Shown: positions 26,661-36,004 of the stretch, piece by piece
Numbering within the stretch: position 1 is the first letter of the stretch
How the letters are laid out: every line of letters begins with the position of its first letter
Assembly (NCBI GenBank): GCA_947648875.1
Contig: CANSPM010000012.1
Location: 22,514-86,513, forward strand
Origin: an uncultured Lachnospiraceae bacterium
Lineage (GTDB): Bacteria > Bacillota > Clostridia > Lachnospirales > Lachnospiraceae
Length of the DNA: 64,000 nucleotides
Reading direction: 5' to 3'
The notes under the pieces: generated by a model
What the model saw: the letters and a program-made list of their open reading frames with translations, nothing else
What the model was told of the DNA's origin: nothing
The model's database searches: none
Made by a program: the position numbers and the translations under genes

Positions 26661-29183
26661 ATGGGTGACAATAAAATGGAACAGCACGCAAGAGAAAAAT
26701 TGGAATTTTATGTCAGAGAATGGAAAATTTTTGTGGATACTTGCAGCCTTCTTCATCCTGCCGCAGATAAATTCTGGAAGAATGTTATACCCCTTCTGGA
26801 TAAGTACCACGCGAAGGTGATTATTCCTCTCAGGAGCGTGGAGGAGTTGCAGAAACATGGGTGCAATCAGGAGAACCGGGATCTGGCCCAGCGCGCCAAT
26901 AACGTATTAAAAGTGCTGACCCAGTTAAACGGCGCCGGGTATATTGATATCCGGGGAGAAAAGACGGACAATTTCGCGGACAATGTCTTTCTGGTTGTCT
27001 TTACCAAATTCCGGATGACCCACAAACTGTTGCTGATCACCCAGGACCATGACTTGGCCGAAGACATTCTATCTCTAAATGACAGCAGGTCGGTGAGAGC
27101 CAACTCGGTGCATGTGCAGAGGGTGAACCAATATGGTTTTCTGAGCGGATTTAAGGAAAACGGGGACAGAAGCCGCCTCAATGAGGAGAAGGGGAACGGA
27201 GAGAGGGAAAATGGGGAGAAAGAAAACGAGGAGAAGGAGAATGGAGAGAGCGTGGAAGTGTTCAAGGTCTGTTCACAGGTGACTTCCATTGCCGATAGCC
27301 CCATGAAAGTAAATCACATTCCCGGAGAGGGGGAGAGTGCGTACACCATACAAGGGCCGATACTGCTGACCGAACAACTTGCGTCGGGGGGCGAAGGAAT
27401 TATATACGCCACCGATACCTCCTATGTGGCGAAGATTTATAAAAAGAGAAACATCACCAGAAGAAAATATGAGAAGATCCGGTTAATGCTGGAAAAGCCC
27501 ATCGCCTGTGAGGGCATTTGTGCGCCGGTGGCCGCTCTTTACAATGGGGACAGGGAATTTGTAGGGTATCTCATGCCCCGGGCGCAGGGAAGAGAACTAC
27601 AGAAGAGTATATTTATCAAGCCTCTGTTTATAAAGTATTTTCCTGGCTGGAAGAAGAGGGACACCGTACAGCTCTGCGTGACAATCCTGGAAAAAATCAG
27701 GTATCTGCACGAGCGGAATATTATTATAGGGGATATCAACCCGGCCAACATACTGGTAGTTTCTCCCCGGGAAGTCTATTTTGTGGACACGGACAGCTAT
27801 CAGATTGAAGATTTCCCCTGTCCTGTGGGCACCATCAATTACACGGCGCCGGAGATTCAGGGAAAGAAGTTCCCGGAATTTCTGCGGACCATGGGCAATG
27901 AAAACTTTGCCATCGCCACGCTGCTGTTTATGATCATGCTGCCGGGGAAGCCGCCCTATTCCCAGCAGGGCGGGGAGAATCCCATTGCCAACATTGTGAA
28001 TATGGATTTTTCTTACCCCTTTGGGGAGAACTCCAACAGAAAAACGCCGGACGGCCCCTGGAGATATATATGGAGCCATCTCACCTATGACCTCAAGAAA
28101 GCGTTCTACAACACTTTCAAAAAGGGCGGGGAAAATGCCGGGGAGGATACCCGCCTGTCCGTGGAGGAATGGCTGCCCGTTTTCCGGTATTATCTGGAGC
28201 TTCTTGACAGCGGGAGATACGGTAAACAGGATCAGATGTCGGAGGAACTGTATCCCACCAGACATAAGAAAAATCCCAAAACCGTATTTGTGACCTGTAA
28301 GCTCTGCGGGAATGAGGTGGCGGAAAACATGTGCCAGAACGGTATATGCCGGGAATGCCTGAACAGGGGGGAGGAGTACGGCTGCCGGAAGTGCGGCAGA
28401 ATGATCCGATATACCAACTACCAGAAGTATATCAAGAATGCGAAAAGATATGATATATGCCCGGAATGCTATGAGCAGGGCAAAAAAATAAAATACTCCC
28501 TTTCATGTGTGGACTGCGGCGAAGTTTTTCAGATCACCAACAGCCAGTATGACTACTTTATGGAGAAGGGATTCGATTTGCCCAAGAGATGTCCCTCCTG
28601 CCGGGCGGAAAAGAGAAAGAGAATGGAGGAGGAAGACTTTCTGCCGGGCGGACAGTCCGACGATGACAACGGCTCCTTCTGCTTTATCACCACTGCGGTA
28701 TGCAGGTACTACGGCAAGCCGGACGACTGTCGCGAACTGACGCTGCTGCGGGCTTATCGGGACACATGGCTGAAAAACCGGCCCGGGGGACCGGAAGCCA
28801 TAGCGGAATACTATCAAAAGGCTCCCCTGCTGGTGAGCCTGCTCCAGGTGTCAGAGCAGTATGAGGAAATTTGTGAAATGTTGTGGACCGGATACATCTG
28901 TCCCTGCGCCGGACTGATCGAAGGAGCTATGTCCGAAGAGGGCATGTTCCCTGGCCAGGGGCGTGCCATTTTGGCCGACACCAGTGGTACGCGGACAGAG
29001 AAGACAATGCTGGATGGAACAGGGAACGCCAGCGGTACAAGGACAGAGGCAATATTGGATGGGCCAGGTAACACCAATGACATGTCGGCGGAGGCAATGC
29101 TGGAAGAGTGCGAAAGACTGTACTATGACATGGTAAAATACCTGGAGGCCAGACTTCGCGTGCAGCCGGAATCAGGAGCGTGA
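26661..29183 (+). CDS. PIN-like domain, Ser/Thr protein kinase and zinc-ribbon fusion (TerY-P-type kinase)
   Basis: 'WKIFVDTCSLL..VEEL..LLLITQDHDLAEDI' PIN-like; kinase 'IIIGDINPANILV', 'FVDTDSY'; CxxC clusters 'CKLCGNEVAENMCQNGICRECL', 'CRKCGR', 'CVDCGE', 'CPSC'. Preferred start ATG 26661. Confidence 0.75.
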   Translation: MGDNKMEQHAREKLEFYVREWKIFVDTCSLLHPAADKFWKNVIPLLDKYHAKVIIPLRSVEELQKHGCNQENRDLAQRANNVLKVLTQLNGAGYIDIRGEKTDNFADNVFLVVFTKFRMTHKLLLITQDHDLAEDILSLNDSRSVRANSVHVQRVNQYGFLSGFKENGDRSRLNEEKGNGERENGEKENEEKENGESVEVFKVCSQVTSIADSPMKVNHIPGEGESAYTIQGPILLTEQLASGGEGIIYATDTSYVAKIYKKRNITRRKYEKIRLMLEKPIACEGICAPVAALYNGDREFVGYLMPRAQGRELQKSIFIKPLFIKYFPGWKKRDTVQLCVTILEKIRYLHERNIIIGDINPANILVVSPREVYFVDTDSYQIEDFPCPVGTINYTAPEIQGKKFPEFLRTMGNENFAIATLLFMIMLPGKPPYSQQGGENPIANIVNMDFSYPFGENSNRKTPDGPWRYIWSHLTYDLKKAFYNTFKKGGENAGEDTRLSVEEWLPVFRYYLELLDSGRYGKQDQMSEELYPTRHKKNPKTVFVTCKLCGNEVAENMCQNGICRECLNRGEEYGCRKCGRMIRYTNYQKYIKNAKRYDICPECYEQGKKIKYSLSCVDCGEVFQITNSQYDYFMEKGFDLPKRCPSCRAEKRKRMEEEDFLPGGQSDDDNGSFCFITTAVCRYYGKPDDCRELTLLRAYRDTWLKNRPGGPEAIAEYYQKAPLLVSLLQVSEQYEEICEMLWTGYICPCAGLIEGAMSEEGMFPGQGRAILADTSGTRTEKTMLDGTGNASGTRTEAILDGPGNTNDMSAEAMLEECERLYYDMVKYLEARLRVQPESGA

Positions 29184-29205
29184 GCAAAGAGAAGGAGGGG
29201 CATAT

Positions 29206-29390
29206 ATGGCTGAGATATGGCGTGGACAGAAGATGAAAGACACAGAGGAGGAAGCTGGCGTTGGGACGCAAGCGATAATACACCGATGACCGATTGCGCT
29301 GTTTTTGGGTGGTCACTACATGCGGACGGTGGGTATTTATATTTTACAGATAAAGGATATAAGCATCGAAAAATAAAGCTGGAGAACTGA
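29206..29390 (+). pseudogene. Internally deleted, frameshifted copy of the downstream DUF5050-like gene
   Basis: 5' end MAEIWRGQK.. matches MAEILRRQK..; 3' end NTPMTDCAVF..GGYLYFTDKGYKHRKIKLEN* matches NTRLTDYAVF..GGYLYYKDERTYTERKIKLED* of 29415-29957, but in a different frame. Confidence 0.7.
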
Positions 29391-29414
29391 TATGATAACA
29401 GGAGGATCATACAT

Positions 29415-29957
29415 ATGGCGGAGATATTGCGCAGACAGAAGACGGAACATGCGGCGGAAGAAACGGCTGCGGGGGATGACAGCAGCGCCGGGACGAAGGA
29501 AATTTATGAAGCTGTCTACAGGGACGTGATGGAGGAGGTGCGCCGGAACCTGTCACTGATGAAGTCCCAGCTGGTACAGGAGATAGCCGACGCCGTTTTC
29601 GCAAGGATGGAGGAGAAGTACGGAAAGAGGCTGGAGGGCGGTCTGGAGAAGCCGGAAGGAAAAGCCACAGAGAAAAACGGGCGGTCCGGAAAGGGGAAAG
29701 AAAAGCGGGCGGGGGCTGAAAGGACCCCAAAAATGGATGTATCTGAGATTTATGGCGGTTACAGGGTTGGAGGCGGGATCTATTATGCAAATTATGATGA
29801 CGGCGGATTTTTGTATAAAGTGCGGAAGGATGGAAGCGGTAATACGCGGTTGACCGACTATGCTGTTTTTGACAGCACGATCACTTCGGCGGGCGGATAT
29901 CTGTATTATAAGGATGAGAGGACTTACACAGAGCGAAAAATAAAGCTGGAGGACTGA
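29415..29957 (+). CDS. Coiled-coil protein with C-terminal DUF5050-like repeat
   Basis: 'GGGIYYANYDDGGFLYKVRKDGSGNTRLTDYAVF' pattern. Confidence 0.55.
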   Translation: MAEILRRQKTEHAAEETAAGDDSSAGTKEIYEAVYRDVMEEVRRNLSLMKSQLVQEIADAVFARMEEKYGKRLEGGLEKPEGKATEKNGRSGKGKEKRAGAERTPKMDVSEIYGGYRVGGGIYYANYDDGGFLYKVRKDGSGNTRLTDYAVFDSTITSAGGYLYYKDERTYTERKIKLED

Positions 29958-29960
29958 ATT

Positions 29961-30722
29961 ATGGAAAACAATCTGTTAAGAATCGAAGATCTGGTGAACA
30001 ATCCCACCCCCCGGGTGCCGGTCTGCCTGTGCCTGGATATCAGCGGCTCCATGGGGGCCGTGGAGGGAGAGTGCGAGGAAACCGGGGAAACCGTGTTTGA
30101 AGACGGGGAGATCTGGAACATCGTCACCGGAGGCACAAGCCGGATCAGTGAACTACAGGCGGGCGTGGAGGCGTTTTACGAGGAGATACGGGCGGATGAA
30201 ATGACCGTTTACTCTGCGGAAATCTGCATCGTGACTTTTGGCGATAAGGCGGTATGCATTGAGGATTTTGCCAATATTGAGAGGCAGCAGGAACTGCCGA
30301 AGCTCTGCCCTGCCGGTGACACGGCCATGGGAGAAGGGGTCAACCTGGCTCTGGACCTGCTGGAGCGCAGGAAGCAGGAATACCAGGACAAGGGCGTGGA
30401 TTATTACCAGCCCTGGCTTGTGCTCATGACGGACGGAAAGCCCAACGGAGATGAAGAGGAACTGGCCAGGGCCATCAGACGCACCGCCGATATGGTAAAC
30501 AACAAGAAGCTCACGGTTTTCCCCATTGGAATAGGCAGCGAGGCCGACATGGATGTTTTAAAACGGTTTTCCCCCACAAGAGACCCGCTTAAGTTGAAAG
30601 GGCTGAAATTTCGGGAATTTTTTGTCTGGCTGAGTCAGAGCCTGTCAAGGACCTCTATGTCCATGCCGGGAGAAAAGATAAAGCTGGATCTGGAGGGAAT
30701 CAAGGGCTGGGGCGAACTATAG
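29961..30722 (+). CDS. vWA-domain protein (TerY-like)
   Basis: MIDAS 'CLDISGSMGAV', 'LMTDGKPNGDEEELARAI', 'FPIGIGSEADMDVLKRFS'. Confidence 0.85.
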   Translation: MENNLLRIEDLVNNPTPRVPVCLCLDISGSMGAVEGECEETGETVFEDGEIWNIVTGGTSRISELQAGVEAFYEEIRADEMTVYSAEICIVTFGDKAVCIEDFANIERQQELPKLCPAGDTAMGEGVNLALDLLERRKQEYQDKGVDYYQPWLVLMTDGKPNGDEEELARAIRRTADMVNNKKLTVFPIGIGSEADMDVLKRFSPTRDPLKLKGLKFREFFVWLSQSLSRTSMSMPGEKIKLDLEGIKGWGEL

Positions 30723-30828
30723 TCCGTCAGAAAAAGGGGCGGCGGTTTAACGGCAGATATTCCGTGCGGCTGCTGCTCCGGGAGACTGACACCGGGGATA
30801 CGCGGCACAAATTATGGAGGTGACGGGC

Positions 30829-31824
30829 ATGTGGAAAATCGTACAATGTGCCGTGCAGGGCAGGGGACATATGCAGATGGGGATACCCTGCCAGGACAAA
30901 ACCTGTTTTCTGGTGAGAAACGGGGTGACAGTGATTGCGCTGGCGGACGGGGCAGGCTCGGCCAGGCTTTCCCATTTTGGCGCGGAGAGGGTGACGCAGT
31001 TTATCTGTGACGACCTCTCCGAGAATTTTGACCGGTATTTCGACGCGGAGGACGGCGCCTCTGTCAAAAAGGCGCTGGTATCAAAAACCATTGTCGCGTT
31101 GGACGAATTGAGTAGAGAAATGGACTGTGAGATCAGGGAACTGGCTTCCACATTGCAGTTTGTTGCGGTGCGGGAGGAGCGGTTTGTTCTCGCCCATATC
31201 GGGGATGGGGTCATCGGTTATCAAAAGAAGGGAGAACTGCGGGTTGCGTCCCAGCCGGAAAACGGTGAGTTTGTCAACACGACGGTTTTTACCACTTCCC
31301 AGGAGGCGCTGGCGACCATGAAGCTGATCAAGGGGAAGGTGGGGGAAATCCAGGGGTTTGTCCTGATGTCTGACGGTACGGAGGTCAGTCTGTACAATAA
31401 AAAAGAGAAAAAACTGGCTGATGTGATAAAAAAGATTATGAATCACTGCCTGCTGATTTTGCCGGAGAAGGTGGAGGAGCAGCTGCGGGCAGGCTTTGAA
31501 GCTGCCGTCAGACAGGCCACGGGCGATGATTGCAGCATGATTTTGATGGTGGAAGACAGAGAACCGTTTAAGGGTTACTCAAATCTTGCTCCCGCGGAGA
31601 AAGCCCGTTTGTTGAGTCTCCCGGTTTTTGCGCGCCCCAGACGCCTGCGGCGATATGACACTATATTGCATGGTCTGGAAAGTGGACAAACGCTGGGGGA
31701 ACTGGCCAAAATTCTACACTTGAAGCCCAAATATACGAAAAAATATTTGAAAAGATTAGCGGGGATGAATTTTATAGAGAGGAGAGGAGAGAAATATTAC
31801 ACCATTTTGATAATGAACGCCTGA
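30829..31824 (+). CDS. PP2C-type phosphatase with C-terminal winged-helix-like region
   Basis: 'GIPCQDKTCFLV..VIALADGAGSARLSHFGAERVT', 'AHIGDGVIGY', 'MSDGTEVSL'; C-terminus 'QTLGELAKILHLKPKYTKKYLKRLAGMNFIERRGEKYY'. Confidence 0.8.
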   Translation: MWKIVQCAVQGRGHMQMGIPCQDKTCFLVRNGVTVIALADGAGSARLSHFGAERVTQFICDDLSENFDRYFDAEDGASVKKALVSKTIVALDELSREMDCEIRELASTLQFVAVREERFVLAHIGDGVIGYQKKGELRVASQPENGEFVNTTVFTTSQEALATMKLIKGKVGEIQGFVLMSDGTEVSLYNKKEKKLADVIKKIMNHCLLILPEKVEEQLRAGFEAAVRQATGDDCSMILMVEDREPFKGYSNLAPAEKARLLSLPVFARPRRLRRYDTILHGLESGQTLGELAKILHLKPKYTKKYLKRLAGMNFIERRGEKYYTILIMNA

Positions 31825-32084
31825 CAGAGATGGTAAAGGCAAGAGGGAGATTGCGGAAGGCGAAACGGATGATTAATGAGAAAGAATCTGCATAGGGTAT
31901 CCGTGCGACGCGCAATTGTTAAAAAAAGGTGAATTCAGGAAAAATACCGGAAAATGTATTGCGATTTTAACAAAATATGATACAATGACTTTGGCTTTAG
32001 CGCAGACAGCCCTCGTTTTTGGGAGAAAAGGCAACCGTTTCCATGCGTATGCGCAGGAAAGGCCGAGGAAAGAGAGGATATATT

Positions 32085-32792
32085 ATGAAAAAGAGATTAA
32101 GCTGCATTCTTGCAATGTGCCTAGCCACGGCGGCGCTTCTGGCTGGCTGCGGCGGGCAGGAACAGGAATCGGAGTCCGCGCCCGGCGGACAGACGGATGC
32201 TCTCCAGGATTCCGTTCTTACAAGGGAACAGGAACCTGCGCCCGGCGGAGACGACACGCTGGCGCAACAACCTGCGGAGCAGGAGGAACTACTGTCCGGT
32301 AAGCATCATGTGAAGATCAACATGAAGGATTACGGTACGATTGAGGTGGAACTGGACGCAGACCAGGCCCCTGTCTCGGTGACCAATTTTGTAAATCTGG
32401 CGAAAGACGGCTTCTATGACGGTCTGACCTTCCACCGCATCATTGAGGGCTTTATGATGCAGGGCGGCGATCCCAGGGGCGACGGCACCGGCGGCTCGGG
32501 CCAGGAGATCAAGGGAGAATTTAGCGATAACGGCGTGGACAATTCGTTGTCCCACACCCGGGGGGCCATCTCCATGGCCAGGTCCCGGCTTATGGACTCC
32601 GCCAGTTCCCAGTTCTTTATCATGCACCAGGACGGCACGTATCTGGACGGCCAATATGCCTGCTTTGGCTATGTGACGGAGGGCATGGAGATTGTGGACG
32701 AGATCTGCGAGAACGCGGTGGTGATTGACGGAAACGGCACGGTGCCGTCGGATAACCAGCCGGTGATCGAGAGCATTGAAGTGGTGGATTAG
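32085..32792 (+). CDS. Peptidyl-prolyl cis-trans isomerase (cyclophilin) lipoprotein
   Basis: Lipobox 'LAMCLATAALLAGCGG'; 'PVSVTNFVNLAKDGFYDGLTFHRIIEGFMMQGGDPRGDGTGG'. Start ATG 32085. Confidence 0.92.
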   Translation: MKKRLSCILAMCLATAALLAGCGGQEQESESAPGGQTDALQDSVLTREQEPAPGGDDTLAQQPAEQEELLSGKHHVKINMKDYGTIEVELDADQAPVSVTNFVNLAKDGFYDGLTFHRIIEGFMMQGGDPRGDGTGGSGQEIKGEFSDNGVDNSLSHTRGAISMARSRLMDSASSQFFIMHQDGTYLDGQYACFGYVTEGMEIVDEICENAVVIDGNGTVPSDNQPVIESIEVVD

Positions 32793-32857
32793 CCCGGAGG
32801 CGGCAAACAGGTTATCCATCGGATAGAATTACAAAGGCAAGGGGCAGGAGAGGACAG

Positions 32858-35800
32858 ATGAACGCAGTCTACAGAGACATTTTCCGCGCCATCCATGAGG
32901 GAAAATGGCTTAGTATCGAGTATCGGAACCAGGAGGACAAGGTCACGAAATATTGGATTGGCATCCGGGATCTGGATGCGCGCCGGAAGTATTTGTCCGT
33001 GGAGGGTCTGCATCTGGGGCAGTATACGGTGGCACGGCTGGGAATCCGCATCGACTCCATCCTCTCCTCCCAGGTGGTGGAGGGTACCTACTGTGCCGTG
33101 AACGAAAGACTGGTGGAAGATATCTACCAGAACCCCCACAAATATAAGACATTGTTTGACAATGTGGCCAATCTGAAAATCTTAAATTATCTGGAGATGT
33201 GCAACCGTCTGGACACTACCCCCTATATCGCGGATTTTGAACTGATTCGTTATCTGGACCGGGAAAAACTTACGGGTGAGGTGTACGAACTCAGTGAGGA
33301 ACAATTTCAGGAGATTGTAAAAAAATTTCAGTATAAAACCCGGCAACAGGAGCGCAGGGACGGTTCCCTGCGCCTACAGCAGCTGGCCATGAACGTGCTC
33401 AGTATCCACACGCTCAAGGGGTTACATGTGTTGGCCTACCGCAGTCTGAATCTGGATATCAAAAGGAGGGTGCTGCGCCCGGACGAGGAGATCACGGTCT
33501 GCACGGAGTTCACGGTGGATGGCACCACCCAGAGTATTCGCAGGTATTTGGACGCGGAGGATTATGACCTGATCAGGGATTTTGCGGGGAACCAGGAGAA
33601 GATCAAGAACTGTGTGAACCGCCATACCCGGGGCTGCTACGGTCTGGTGGACGATATGCCCTATATCATCGGTCTGGGGATGGACATCGCGCTGGATCTG
33701 CACAAAGAGTATAAGGCGATCATGAAGCTGTACCGGGAAGGGAAAGCTCCCGTACCCATCCGGGCTTTTTTCGGGGATTTGCTGGAGCGTCCCCGGGCGC
33801 GTCAGGCCAGCCCCATCATCCTGATTGACCAGCGCGTCAATATGGACCAGCTTCTGGCGATCAACAATGCCATGAAATATCCCGTGGCCTATATTCAGGG
33901 GCCGCCGGGCACGGGCAAGACAAACACCATTTTGGGCACCATCATGACTGCCTTTTTCAACGACAAAACCGTACTCTTTGCCTCCAACAACAATCATCCC
34001 ATAGACGGTGTCTGCGACAAGCTGACCAATCTGCAATACCACGGAAAACCCATTCCTTTTCCCATTCTGCGTCTGGGCAACCGGGAGATGGTGCGGCAGG
34101 CGATTCTGTACATCCGGGAGTTGTGCCGACGTACCCAGTCCGTGTCCGTGTTTTCGGGAACGCTGGACCGCAACAGAGACGAGCGCAGACAGCGGGCCAG
34201 AAAGCTCTCGGAACTTTTGAAAAAATACGATGACATTCTGGACTATCGGGAGCGCAAGGAGACCATTGAGCGTATGCTGGAATACCAGAACAGTCAGAAA
34301 ATGTCCCTACAGATGCTTCCCTTTCAGGCGGATCTTGGCGGCAGGCAGCTTAAGCAGATTGAAAGACGTCTGACAAATGCGGGGACGGTGACGGAAGAAC
34401 AGGCCGTGGCACTGGTGGACAGAGATGTGGAGGAACTGAAAAAATATCTCTATTACACCGGGGCGGGCCGTATAAAGCGGTTGGAGGCCCAGGAGTTCGA
34501 CAAACTACGGGAAATCCTGGGGGAGGAGGATCTGGACAAAGCTGCGGAGGCTTTTGCCAAATATCTGGGAGAGAAAAAGAATCTGCTGCGTTTGCAGAAG
34601 ATCTTCCCCATCATTGCCACCACTTGCATTTCCGCCCACCGCCTGGGGGAGCCGGAACCCATGTTTGACATGGTGATCATGGACGAGGCCAGCCAGTGCA
34701 ACATGGCGGTGTCCCTGGTGCCCATTCTGCGGGGCAACAGTCTGATGCTGGTGGGAGATCCCCAACAGCTCAGTCCGGTGATCCTGCTGGACGAACTGAC
34801 GGGGGAGCGGCTGAAAAGGCGTTACTGTGTGCCGCCGGAGTATGATTACCGCGCCAACTCCATCTACAAGGTCTTTCTGTCCTGTGATGCCGTGAGCGAT
34901 GAGATTCTGCTGCGCAGCCATTACAGATGCCATCCCAGCATCATTGAGTTTAATAACAAAAAGTATTATAACTCCCGTCTACAGATAAAGACAGTCAGTC
35001 AGGAGCCGGAACCCCTGGAGTATCTGGACATGCAGGACGCCGGGGCCGTCCTGAAAAATACGGCCCCGGCAGAGGCCAGAGCCATCGCGGAGTACGCGCG
35101 CGCCCACAGGGACCGGTCTATGGGTATCATCACGCCCTTTGTAAACCAGAAACAGTTGATTGAACAGGCGCTGAAAGAAGTGGGCGTCACAGATGTGACC
35201 TGCGGAACGGTACATGCCTTCCAGGGAGATGAAAAGGATGTGGTGCTGTTTTCCACCGCCGTCACGGATCAGACCCAGGCGGGTACTTATGAATGGCTGA
35301 AAAATAACAGGGAGCTGATCAATGTGGCGACTTCCCGGGCCCGGGACAAGCTGATTGTGCTGGGCAGTCAGAAGAACATGGAGCGCCTGCATCAGGGCGG
35401 TGATCAGGACGATCTGTACGAACTGGTGCAGTATGTGCGCAGCAACGGCCTCTCCACTGTGACCCCCAAGAAAGCCAACTCCCGTGCTCTGGGGGTCAAG
35501 CCTTTCAGCACCGCCACGGAGGAGGCGTTTTTGGGGAACCTAAGCCATGCCCTGGGGAATATCTGGCTCAGTCAGAGCCGATATGCCGTCCATAAGGAAG
35601 TGCCCATATCCCAGGTATTTCAGACCAATGATACCTTTGATGACCTGTTCTACAGCGGCAGGTTTGACTTTGTGGTATACGAAAGACTGGGGGAGCAGGA
35701 GCTGCCCATGCTGGCCATCGAACTGGATGGCAGGGAGCACTTTGAGGACGAGGCCGTGCGCCGCAGGGACGAGAAGAAAAATCGCATCTGTGAGGCGCAC

Positions 35801-35893
35801 AACCTACAGCTGATCCGGGTGGAAAACTCCTATGCCAGGCGGTATAATTACATCAAGGATATCCTGCTGGACTACTTCTCGAAGATGCGCTGA
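32858..35893 (+). CDS. WYL-like N-terminus, SF1 (Upf1/Dna2-like) helicase and C-terminal DUF2726-like nuclease fusion
   Basis: 'WLSIEYRNQEDKVTKYWIGIRDLD' WYL-like; 'IQGPPGTGKTNTI', 'MDEASQCNM', 'LVGDPQQLSPV', 'GTVHAFQGDEKDVVLFST'; C-terminal 'LAIELDGREHF..R..DEKKNRICEAHNLQLIRV'. Confidence 0.8.
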   Translation: MNAVYRDIFRAIHEGKWLSIEYRNQEDKVTKYWIGIRDLDARRKYLSVEGLHLGQYTVARLGIRIDSILSSQVVEGTYCAVNERLVEDIYQNPHKYKTLFDNVANLKILNYLEMCNRLDTTPYIADFELIRYLDREKLTGEVYELSEEQFQEIVKKFQYKTRQQERRDGSLRLQQLAMNVLSIHTLKGLHVLAYRSLNLDIKRRVLRPDEEITVCTEFTVDGTTQSIRRYLDAEDYDLIRDFAGNQEKIKNCVNRHTRGCYGLVDDMPYIIGLGMDIALDLHKEYKAIMKLYREGKAPVPIRAFFGDLLERPRARQASPIILIDQRVNMDQLLAINNAMKYPVAYIQGPPGTGKTNTILGTIMTAFFNDKTVLFASNNNHPIDGVCDKLTNLQYHGKPIPFPILRLGNREMVRQAILYIRELCRRTQSVSVFSGTLDRNRDERRQRARKLSELLKKYDDILDYRERKETIERMLEYQNSQKMSLQMLPFQADLGGRQLKQIERRLTNAGTVTEEQAVALVDRDVEELKKYLYYTGAGRIKRLEAQEFDKLREILGEEDLDKAAEAFAKYLGEKKNLLRLQKIFPIIATTCISAHRLGEPEPMFDMVIMDEASQCNMAVSLVPILRGNSLMLVGDPQQLSPVILLDELTGERLKRRYCVPPEYDYRANSIYKVFLSCDAVSDEILLRSHYRCHPSIIEFNNKKYYNSRLQIKTVSQEPEPLEYLDMQDAGAVLKNTAPAEARAIAEYARAHRDRSMGIITPFVNQKQLIEQALKEVGVTDVTCGTVHAFQGDEKDVVLFSTAVTDQTQAGTYEWLKNNRELINVATSRARDKLIVLGSQKNMERLHQGGDQDDLYELVQYVRSNGLSTVTPKKANSRALGVKPFSTATEEAFLGNLSHALGNIWLSQSRYAVHKEVPISQVFQTNDTFDDLFYSGRFDFVVYERLGEQELPMLAIELDGREHFEDEAVRRRDEKKNRICEAHNLQLIRVENSYARRYNYIKDILLDYFSKMR

Positions 35894-36004
35894 CGGCGAC
35901 GGGCTGTACGCAGCAGGGACTGTGCCGCTTTGCCGGGGAAGATTGCGTATATGCCCATTATGCGTGCGCATCCGGATGGAATATGCTATAGAGGAGAAAA
36001 CAGA

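Noticed and set aside
31916-32302. 128 aa plus-strand ORF upstream of and overlapping the PPIase
   Set aside because: Frame-shifted relative to the clear lipoprotein PPIase; no motif.
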